Source: an uncultured Eubacteriales bacterium (lineage in GTDB: Bacteria; Bacillota; Clostridia; Oscillospirales; CAG-272). Taken from it: a stretch of DNA of 8,780 bases. Both the position numbers and the translations under genes were made by a program. Positions 1 through 5,169 of the stretch are shown piece after piece. Under the pieces are notes generated by a model. That model did no database searches and was not told the origin of the DNA. It saw only the letters and a list, made by a program, of their open reading frames with translations. Positions within the stretch are counted from its first letter, which is position 1. Each line of letters opens with the position of its first letter. The stretch spans positions 1 through 8,780 of the forward strand of contig CAKSNQ010000055.1 of NCBI GenBank assembly GCA_934476315.1, written 5' to 3'.

Positions 1-26
1 CAGGTGGGCAGCTGAAATGCGTGGTA

Positions 27-55
27 GTGCGGGCGGTTCTCCCCGCACCCTTTTT
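27..55 (+). terminator. Rho-independent terminator of a gene left of the window
   Basis: A 7-bp perfect stem (27-33 GTGCGGG pairs with 42-48 CCCGCAC) with an 8-base loop is followed by CC and five T (51-55). That is the layout of an intrinsic terminator for plus-strand transcription. No gene in the window precedes it, so it would end an upstream gene that is not visible. Its 3' arm also resembles the 3' arm of the hairpin at 8640-8683, so it may instead be the end of a repeat B copy cut off by the window edge. Confidence 0.6.
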
Positions 56-307
56 AATCTCTGAGTGCGGCGCACAGTCAAGGAAGTGGGAGGAGGCGGA
101 GGGACCGCGACAAGCCGCCAAACCTCGGCGTTTGAGATGGTTTCTCCCTCCGCAAAGACGACTGAAAGAATATTGTTTTGCTGTGTGGAAAATTTGGATT
201 TGTTTCGCTTGCTGTTGGTATGTACATTGAGTTTGAGGTCTTTCGTACAGGATGTGGGGGGAGAACCCCTCAGGTGTTCGTGTCTGCCGCACCGCGCGGC
301 TTACCTC
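56..307. other. Non-coding stretch with inverted repeats, no gene seen
   Basis: Short open frames here have no ribosome binding site and no recognisable protein. The stretch contains a 9-bp perfect inverted repeat (96-104 GCGGAGGGA with 145-153 TCCCTCCGC, 40 bases apart), repeat B copy 1 (197-271), and a small hairpin GCCGC/GCGGC at 286-300 just upstream of the promoter at 308. A structured RNA or a long untranslated region cannot be excluded. No known riboswitch signature was recognised. Confidence 0.5.
197..271 (+). repeat. Dispersed repeat B, copy 1
   Basis: This 75-base segment matches 8584-8658 on the same strand at about 54 of 75 positions, counted by eye with two small gaps. The best-kept part is 245-267 against 8631-8653 (core CAGGATGTGGGGG then AGAACC), 23 bases with two differences. 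Both copies are intergenic and contain TTGCTGTTG near their start. The run GGGGGGAGAACC is also the inverted partner of GGTTCTCCCC at 36-45, so the two could pair across about 200 bases. Origin unknown; a decayed mobile repeat or a conserved RNA element would both fit. Confidence 0.55.
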
Positions 308-335
308 TTGACAAAATTTTGTTTGGTGATATACT
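308..335 (+). promoter_or_regulatory. Sigma-A type promoter for the GreA-like gene
   Basis: A perfect -35 box TTGACA (308-313) is followed after 16 bases by TATACT (330-335), with an extended -10 TG at 327-328. Transcription would begin near 342, giving a leader of about 40 bases. The leader carries a perfect 12-base palindrome CCGCCGCGGCGG (352-363) just upstream of the Shine-Dalgarno sequence. Confidence 0.8.
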
Positions 336-380
336 ATCAGTGATAAAACGACCGCCGCGGCGGGGGGGAGGATGAATTTT

Positions 381-881
381 ATGCATGACGAACTGACAAA
401 AATTGATATACAGAAAATGCAGGAGGAGCTGGCGTATCGCCGCACGCTCATTCCCGGGTTGCGCGAGGAGGTCAGACGCACCAAGGAGTACGGCGACCTC
501 AGCGAGAACGACGAGTACCGCTGTGCCAAGCGCGAGTACAACGCCAACAAGAGCCGCATGCGCTATCTGGAACGCATGATCGAGACGGCGGTGGTGATCG
601 ACATCCAGTCGCGCGAGGGATGCGTCGGGCTGTTTGACGAGGTGGAAATTTACTATCCCGAGGACGACGAAACGCGGGTCATCCGCATCGTGACGACGCT
701 TCGCAACGATGTGCTCAATGACTGCATCTCCAAGGAGTCGCCGTTCGGTCGGGCGGTGCTCGGGCGGCGCGAGGGCGAGACGGTCTTGGTGCGCGTCAAC
801 GATAAAGTCAGCTATCCGGTCGAAATTCGCTCGATCAGGAAAGGCAAGGACGACCCGAATCTCCCGATTTCCAGCTATTGA
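381..881 (+). CDS. GreA/GreB-family transcription elongation factor, divergent
   Basis: GreA-family proteins enter the secondary channel of RNA polymerase and stimulate cleavage of backtracked RNA. This product (166 aa) has the two-part family layout. The N-terminal half is a coiled coil with the tip motif YGDLSENDEY (residues 37-46 from this start), which holds the two acidic residues that coordinate catalytic magnesium. A C-terminal FKBP-like domain carries ISKESPFGRAVLGRREGE, matching the usual ISxESPxGxALLGxxxG. Length is normal for the family, but the linker and hydrophobic positions differ from typical clostridial GreA, so it may be a second paralogue. An in-frame ATG at 372 abuts the GGAGG at 367-371 with no spacer. 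The ATG at 381 has a 9-base spacer and is the better start. It has its own promoter (308-335) and terminator (904-948), so it is probably monocistronic. Confidence 0.9.
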   Translation: MHDELTKIDIQKMQEELAYRRTLIPGLREEVRRTKEYGDLSENDEYRCAKREYNANKSRMRYLERMIETAVVIDIQSREGCVGLFDEVEIYYPEDDETRVIRIVTTLRNDVLNDCISKESPFGRAVLGRREGETVLVRVNDKVSYPVEIRSIRKGKDDPNLPISSY

Positions 882-903
882 CGCCTTATGTTGACGCGAA
901 TAT

Positions 904-948
904 CAACGGTGCGTTGAACTGTGACGACTCAACGCGCCGTTGTTTTTT
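904..948 (+). terminator. Terminator of the GreA-like gene
   Basis: A 14-bp stem (904-917 with 929-942, one G-U pair) has an 11-base loop and is followed directly by six T (943-948). It begins 22 bases after the stop codon at 879-881. A second, weaker hairpin GGCGG/CCGCC with five T follows at 971-992. Confidence 0.92.
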
Positions 949-1017
949 CGGGGCGCTGGGGGTGGTGCGGGGCGGCAAAATCCCGCCTTTTTCCGCGAAA
1001 ATACAACAACGCGGTTA

Positions 1018-1046
1018 TTGCATCCGCGGGGGATTTCCGCTATAAT
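1018..1046 (+). promoter_or_regulatory. Sigma-A type promoter for the HTH-solenoid gene
   Basis: TTGCAT (1018-1023) and a perfect TATAAT (1041-1046) are separated by 17 bases. Transcription would start near 1053, leaving a leader of about 70 bases. The Shine-Dalgarno AGGAG lies at 1108-1112, 10 bases before the ATG at 1123. Confidence 0.75.
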
Positions 1047-1122
1047 AAAAGCACAAAGGGTGGCTTGAGGGTGCACGCAAGCCGCGCTGTGAAATGTCAC
1101 AGGAGAGAGGAGCACAACAATT

Positions 1123-2463
1123 ATGAAAGATTTCGGAAAACGAATCACGGCGGCGCGCCGCGAGAGAGGTTGGACGCAGGAGGAGCTGGCGGGGCGGCTG
1201 GGACTGACCCCGCAGGCGATCAGCAAGTGGGAGAGCGGTGTCGGTTACCCCGACCTGATGATGATGCCGATACTCGCACAGGAGCTTGGGCTGTCGCTGG
1301 AGACCTTGTTCGGGATGTCGGACGGGGAAATGCTGTCAGATGGCGAGCTACCGGCGGAGTGCGCGGGCTTGCCGCTGGTCGGTCGCCGGGGGCACAGCGC
1401 GTGCTACTCGGACAAGCAGGGCGCGGTGCAGGACGGCGCGGTTATCCGCTTTGAAAACGGAAGCTGGGCGAATCTGGACAGTTGCGAGGCCTGCAACATC
1501 GGCGCGGGTGATATCCGTATCGTAAAAGAAAATGTCTCGCGTTGGGAGAGCGCGCAAAGCATGCAGGAAACCTCGCAGGCGTGGGACTTCCCGCCGTGCC
1601 GGAGCGTCGCGCTGGACCTTTCCGCCGCATGTGACGCCGCCGTGGTGCCCTCCGGGGACGGACAGACGCACCTCGTTGCGGACGGTACGGAGGCGTTTCT
1701 GAAGACGATCCGCGCAGAGGTGACGCCGGAGGGAGCGTTCCGGTTGCGTTTTGAAAATCACCATGGAACGATTCCGGGAGCAAACAACCGCGTGACGGTC
1801 GAGCTGGCACTTCCCGAGGGAAGGACGCGCGGCGAGAACCTCGGTGTGGTGGTCAACGGCTCCGGAAGTCTGACGGTCCGCCCGGATTTTGAGGCTGGAT
1901 CATTGCGTGTCAACGGCTCAGGGTCGGTGCAGGCAAAGAATTTTGACACCCTCAGCGTTAATATTGCCGGCTCGGGGGATGTTGGCGTTGCCCGCGTAGA
2001 GGATGCGCTCACGGTCAGCGTGGCGGGGTCGGGCGATGTGCACTGTGAGTGCGCGCGGAGCGCCTCCGTCACTATTGCCGGGTCGGGAGACCTGTCTGTT
2101 CGTGAAATGCACGGTGGAAAACTGGTGGTAAAGATTGCCGGAAGCGGCGACGTGTCCTGCGGCGGAACGATCAATGAGGCGTCGGTGAATATCAGTGGCT
2201 CAGGAAGCGTCAACGGCGGATCGGTCGCAGGCGGCGACGTTTCGTTCGCGTGCCAGGGGAGCGGGGAGCTTCGCATTGGCGGCACCGCCGGGCATCTGAG
2301 CGCGGTGATGAAAGCCGGCGAGCTGCTGGCGGAAGATCTGACTGTGCGGACGGCGGAGATCAAAGCCGGCGACGATGCCGAGTTGACCATTGGGCGCATT
2401 GTGGAAAAGTCCATGGAGACCCTGGGTGCGGAGACAAAATTCAAGGTTCTGCATCGCGGATGA
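1123..2463 (+). CDS. XRE-family HTH protein fused to a GSG-repeat beta-solenoid
   Basis: Function unknown; probably a DNA-binding regulator in the cytoplasm, since there is no signal peptide or membrane segment. Residues 5-63 form an XRE/HTH_3 domain (TQEELAGRLGLTPQAISKWE is the helix-turn-helix core, then PDLMMMPILAQELGLSLETLFG). Residues 64-160 are a linker with an FENGSWANLDSCEAC segment containing one CxxC (121-124). From about 240 on, GSG occurs eight times, at 246, 265, 283, 302, 320, 340, 359 and 379, spaced 18-20 residues apart and each followed by S, D or E and a hydrophobic residue. This resembles the DUF2807 'head GIN' / DUF4097 family of beta-strand repeat domains, which elsewhere are usually envelope-associated. 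The repeats are degenerate at DNA level, so the array is old. The gene has its own promoter and is followed by strong hairpins. A toxin or restriction role is not suggested by its neighbours. Confidence 0.88.
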   Translation: MKDFGKRITAARRERGWTQEELAGRLGLTPQAISKWESGVGYPDLMMMPILAQELGLSLETLFGMSDGEMLSDGELPAECAGLPLVGRRGHSACYSDKQGAVQDGAVIRFENGSWANLDSCEACNIGAGDIRIVKENVSRWESAQSMQETSQAWDFPPCRSVALDLSAACDAAVVPSGDGQTHLVADGTEAFLKTIRAEVTPEGAFRLRFENHHGTIPGANNRVTVELALPEGRTRGENLGVVVNGSGSLTVRPDFEAGSLRVNGSGSVQAKNFDTLSVNIAGSGDVGVARVEDALTVSVAGSGDVHCECARSASVTIAGSGDLSVREMHGGKLVVKIAGSGDVSCGGTINEASVNISGSGSVNGGSVAGGDVSFACQGSGELRIGGTAGHLSAVMKAGELLAEDLTVRTAEIKAGDDAELTIGRIVEKSMETLGAETKFKVLHRG

Positions 2464-2480
2464 GAGGATACGGGGGAAAA

Positions 2481-2513
2481 TGTGGGAAACTTTTTGGGAA
2501 AAAGTTTCCCACA
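2481..2513 (+). terminator. Terminator hairpin after the HTH-solenoid gene
   Basis: A perfect 15-bp stem (2481-2495 with 2499-2513) has a 3-base loop GGG. The stem itself contains the TTTTT/AAAAA tracts, with GTGGGAAAC at the base. It begins 17 bases after the stop codon. The symmetric A-tract/T-tract form suggests it could work in both directions, which suits its place between converging genes. There is no U run after the stem, so it departs from the textbook terminator. Confidence 0.7.
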
Positions 2514-2531
2514 CCCTTCCAAAACTTTTGT

Positions 2532-2586
2532 AGAGGGAATAGCTGTTCGACTTTAGGGTTCTAAAGGGTTCAGCTATCCCTCTTTT
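2532..2586 (+). terminator. Second hairpin in the convergent intergenic region
   Basis: The outer stem pairs 2532-2545 with 2571-2583 (AGAGGGA/TAGCTG against CAGCTATCCCTCT, one bulged A) and ends in a TTTT run at 2583-2586. Inside it is a second perfect hairpin, CTTTAG-GGTT-CTAAAG (2551-2566). The T run supports a backup terminator for plus-strand transcription; a structured RNA is the alternative. Confidence 0.5.
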
Positions 2587-2591
2587 CGGTC

Positions 2592-2660
2592 TTCGCCCGC
2601 GAGAGGGCTGGAGGGCGCGTAGCCCTTGCCGCGCTCCGCAGAGCGCGAAATCCCGCCGCC
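2592..2660 (+). repeat. Dispersed structured repeat A, copy 1
   Basis: This segment aligns with 8402-8473 at about 55 of 69 positions by eye, with one 3-base gap. Both copies open with TTCGCCCGCGAG, have AGGGCGCG then AGCCCTT in the middle, and CGAAATCC near the end. Copy 1 can fold into three hairpins: GCCC/GGGC (2595-2608), AGGGC/GCCCT (2612-2626), and a perfect 7-bp CGCGCTC/GAGCGCG with a CGCA loop (2630-2647). It lies between the HTH-solenoid terminators and the mnmE terminator and has no coding potential. Confidence 0.7.
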
Positions 2661-2683
2661 GAAATTCTCCAAAAGGACACAGA

Positions 2684-2722
2684 GGGGAGTTAAAAAACTC
2701 AAAACGAGTTTTTTAACTCCCC
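2684..2722 (-). terminator. Terminator of the rpmH-mnmE unit
   Basis: A perfect 17-bp stem (2684-2700 with 2706-2722) has a 5-base loop and lies 22 bases past the mnmE stop codon. The stem carries AAAAAA/TTTTTT tracts next to the loop-proximal ACTC/GAGT, like the hairpin at 2481-2513, and GGGGAG at its base. It probably ends minus-strand transcription and may also stop plus-strand readthrough. Confidence 0.7.
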
Positions 2723-2744
2723 ATTTTGCCAATTCAATTGCGCG

Positions 2745-4220
2745 TTATTTCCCGACGCAGAAGTGCGAAAAAATCTCGGACACGACGTCCTCGCTGACCT
2801 CTCTGCCGTCAATTTCGCCCAGCGCCGACATCGCACGCTCCAAATCAACACAGCACAAATCCACCGGCAAGCCGCTCTCCAACGTGCCCAGCCCCGTCCG
2901 CAGAGCGTCGATTGCCCGCAGGATGGCGGCGTTCTGCCGCGCGTCGGCGATGATTGCGTCGTTCCTTACGCTGAGCGTGCCGTCGAGAAACAGCGGTTCG
3001 ATCGCGTCGCGCAGGATTGTCACGGCGTCGGGGGCGTGGGCGGACAGCCTGATCGTGTGCGGCAGGGCGGTGCGGACAGTCTCCTCAACCGCGCGGGAAA
3101 CTGCTTCGGGCACGGGAGCGTCGGCTTTGTTCAGCACGCCGATGACGGTTGCCTTACCGACGCCAACGCCAATGCCGTTGCTGTTGCCGGTGTCGCCGAT
3201 GCTGTCGGAACATCCCTTCGCGGACAGCTCCCGCAAAAGGGCGCGCTCGTCGTCGCTCAACGGGCGGGACAGGTCGAACAGGGCGAGAACCAGTTCCGCT
3301 TCGCCGAGCGCCCGGCGCGCCCGTTCAATTCCGATTCTCTCCACGGTGTCCTCGGTCTCCCGCAGACCCGCCGTGTCGTACAGGCGCAGGGTGACGCGCC
3401 CGAGCGAGGTGGTCTCGCACAGCACGTCGCGGGTGGTTCCCGCCACGTCGGTGACGATCGCCGCGTCGTGCCCGACCAATCGGTTGTACAGCGAGCTTTT
3501 CCCGACGTTGGTTTGCCCGCAGATGACGGTGGGGATTCCCTCGGCGATGGCGTGTCCGGTGCGGTAGGTGGCGGCGAGCGCCGTCAGATCGTCAAGGCAG
3601 GCGCGCAGGGCGGTCTGCATGTCCTCGCGGCTCATTTCGGCGAGATCCTCATCGGGAAAGTCGATGCAGGCGAGGACGGAGGACAGGACGGTGCGCAGTT
3701 TTTCATAGGCGGCGCGGACGGCGCTCTCCAGCCTGCCGTGCAGACCCGCATGGGCGAGCGAGAGCTGTTCTTCGTTCTGCGCTTCCAGGAGCGCTCCGAG
3801 CGACTCGGCGGCGCTCAGTCCCAGCTTGCCGTTCAGGTGGGCGCGGCGGGTAAATTCCCCGGCGGTCGCCTGCCGTGCGCCGGCGGCGAGCAGGGCGGTC
3901 AGAACAGTCTGTGTGAGGAGGATTCCGCCGTGGCAACAGATCTCCACCGTGTCCTCTCCGGTAAAGGAGGCGGGGGCACGGTACACGGTGGCAATGCCGT
4001 CGTCCACCTCACGAGGGGTGCCGTCGGCGCTCCCATCCGGGGCGAGGATCGCTCCGTAGGCGGCGTGGCGCGCCGGGATGTCCGCCAGCGCTTTTCCGCC
4101 GACGGGTCGGAAAACGCGGGAGGCAACGGCGACCGCATCCGCGCCGCTGACCCGGAGCATGGCGACGCCGCCCTTGCCGTGCGGGGTGGAGATGGCGGCG
4201 ATGGTATCAAGCAGATTCAT
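2745..4220 (-). CDS. mnmE: tRNA uridine-5-carboxymethylaminomethyl GTPase MnmE (TrmE)
   Basis: MnmE works with MnmG to place the cmnm5 group on U34 of certain tRNAs, using GTP, folate and FAD. The 491 aa are slightly long for the family (about 450-460). Residues 1-120 are the folate-binding domain with FTGEDTVEI (86-94); EFTRRAHLNGK (122-132) opens the helical domain. The inserted G domain has P-loop GQTNVGKS (235-242), K-loop GTTRD (261-265), switch II DTAGLRE (282-288) and NKAD (364-367). The C terminus is the family hallmark CxGK, here CVGK (488-491). P-loop residue 237 is T rather than the common P. A Gly-rich low-complexity stretch (336-356) accounts for the extra length. The ATG at 4220 has GGAGG 7 bases upstream. 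The usual downstream partner mnmG is absent; a terminator follows. Confidence 0.98.
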   Translation of the reverse strand: MNLLDTIAAISTPHGKGGVAMLRVSGADAVAVASRVFRPVGGKALADIPARHAAYGAILAPDGSADGTPREVDDGIATVYRAPASFTGEDTVEICCHGGILLTQTVLTALLAAGARQATAGEFTRRAHLNGKLGLSAAESLGALLEAQNEEQLSLAHAGLHGRLESAVRAAYEKLRTVLSSVLACIDFPDEDLAEMSREDMQTALRACLDDLTALAATYRTGHAIAEGIPTVICGQTNVGKSSLYNRLVGHDAAIVTDVAGTTRDVLCETTSLGRVTLRLYDTAGLRETEDTVERIGIERARRALGEAELVLALFDLSRPLSDDERALLRELSAKGCSDSIGDTGNSNGIGVGVGKATVIGVLNKADAPVPEAVSRAVEETVRTALPHTIRLSAHAPDAVTILRDAIEPLFLDGTLSVRNDAIIADARQNAAILRAIDALRTGLGTLESGLPVDLCCVDLERAMSALGEIDGREVSEDVVSEIFSHFCVGK

Positions 4221-4250
4221 TTTGCGTCCTCCGATCTGTTCAAATAAAGA

Positions 4251-4282
4251 AGGCTGTTACAAAACGCTGTTTTTAACAGCCT
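4251..4282 (-). other. Hairpin just upstream of mnmE
   Basis: AGGCTGTT (4251-4258) pairs with AACAGCCT (4275-4282), and AAAAC/GTTTT (4261-4273) extends the stem to a 3-base loop. On the minus strand it is followed by the T-rich TTCTTTATTT and ends about 30 bases before the mnmE ATG. It could be an attenuator or a structured mnmE leader. Confidence 0.45.
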
Positions 4283-4287
4283 CCCCC

Positions 4288-4314
4288 AAAAATGTCGGTC
4301 GGGATCCCGGCATT
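4288..4314 (-). terminator. Terminator-like hairpin between jag and mnmE
   Basis: Read on the minus strand, AATGCCGG and CCGACATT (plus positions 4314-4307 and 4298-4291) form an 8-bp stem with one wobble pair and an 8-base loop. It runs into five T (4292-4288). This suggests partial termination after jag, so mnmE may be expressed at a lower level or from a separate promoter I could not identify. Confidence 0.5.
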
Positions 4315-4359
4315 TTACGCCTCCTCAAAACCGACGACCCGGAGCTGCCGAAGCGTTGC

Positions 4360-4395
4360 GACAGGGGGCATCGCATTTGTGCGACGCCCCCTGTC
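4360..4395 (-). other. Strong hairpin after jag
   Basis: GACAGGGGGC (4360-4369) pairs perfectly with GCCCCCTGTC (4386-4395). After a single A/C mismatch, TCGCA/TGCGA (4371-4384) continues the stem to a TTTG loop. It starts six bases beyond the jag stop codon. There is no U tract next to it, so it may protect the 3' end of the upstream mRNA or act together with the terminator-like hairpin at 4288-4314. Confidence 0.5.
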
Positions 4396-4401
4396 GGTCG
4401 A

Positions 4402-5100
4402 TCAGTACAGGTCCTCGGCGGGGAAGGTGGGGATGTCGTCGTCCTCATACGCTGCCGCGGATTTTTCGTCCAGGAAAATTACGACCTTGCGGTTGTCCTC
4501 CGAGCCGATGGAGTTGGTCGATACGCCCGCGATGCCCTGAACCTCCGAGTGGATGATTCGGCGCTCGTACGGGTTCATCGGCTCCAGCATCACGCTCTTT
4601 TTGTAGCGCAGAACTTTGTTTGCCATGCGGCGGGCAAGGGAACGGAGCGTTTCCTCACGCTTCGCACGGTAGTTTTCCACGTCGATGGTGATCTTTGTGT
4701 ACTCGCGCTTTTCTCCATCGGACTTTTTGTTTGCCGCGAGGTTGGAGAGGTACTGCAACGCGTCGAGCGTGTCGCCGTGATGTCCGATCAGAACGCCGGC
4801 ACCCTCGCCGTCGATCGCGATAATCTTGTCGTCGTTGGTGCCGTCACGCACGGTCATGGTCACGTCCAGCCCCATATCGCGGGTCAGGCGCGTCAGAAAT
4901 TCCAGCGCCAGCGCGACGCCGCTGATCTGGTAGGTTGCCTCGATAACGGCAGGGGCGGCGCCGATACCGAACAGCCCCTTTTTCGCTTCTTCCAAAACGG
5001 TATATTCAATGTCCGATGCCGAGGGAGCGCCCAACTCCGCGACGGCGCGGCTGACCGCTTCCTCAACGGTTTTCGCAGTCACCTTGATTACTTTTTTCAC
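4402..5100 (-). CDS. jag: Jag/KhpB (EloR) RNA-binding protein
   Basis: Jag (KhpB, EloR, SpoIIIJ-associated protein) is a cytoplasmic RNA-binding protein encoded next to yidC; in other Firmicutes it is tied to cell elongation and sporulation. The 232 aa show the full domain order. The Jag_N domain (1-50) has KKGLFGIG (40-47). The KH domain (about 75-145) has its GxxG loop as GHHG (106-109). The R3H domain (about 150-212) has the RxxxH motif R180-H184 inside NPYERRIIHSEVQ. The tail (213-232) is acidic. The linker between Jag_N and KH is short, unlike the long linkers of streptococcal EloR. The start is GTG at 5100, with AAGGA 11 bases upstream; no ATG fits. The gap to yidC is 69 bases and contains a GGCGGC/GCCGCC hairpin (5136-5157). 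Confidence 0.96.
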   Translation of the reverse strand: MKKVIKVTAKTVEEAVSRAVAELGAPSASDIEYTVLEEAKKGLFGIGAAPAVIEATYQISGVALALEFLTRLTRDMGLDVTMTVRDGTNDDKIIAIDGEGAGVLIGHHGDTLDALQYLSNLAANKKSDGEKREYTKITIDVENYRAKREETLRSLARRMANKVLRYKKSVMLEPMNPYERRIIHSEVQGIAGVSTNSIGSEDNRKVVIFLDEKSAAAYEDDDIPTFPAEDLY

Positions 5101-5169
5101 AGTGTTATCCGTCCTTATTCTAAAGTTTCCGGTGTGGCGGCGTCCGAGACTGCCGCCGTTTCCCGGTTG

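Noticed and set aside
56..307. Riboswitch or T-box in the left non-coding stretch
   Set aside because: Inverted repeats are present but no conserved riboswitch or T-box sequence could be recognised, and a separate promoter lies downstream at 308-335.
65..343. Possible small protein at the left edge
   Set aside because: No ribosome binding site, no domain; it overlaps inverted repeats, repeat B and the promoter at 308-335.
1758..2522. Minus-strand open frame opposite the HTH-solenoid gene
   Set aside because: Pro/Ser/Thr-rich shadow of the repeated GSG codons; no start signal or family likeness.
2763..4247. Plus-strand open frame of about 494 codons antisense to mnmE
   Set aside because: Composition is that of a codon-bias shadow (Gly, Arg, Gln, Val rich, no domain); mnmE on the other strand is unmistakable.
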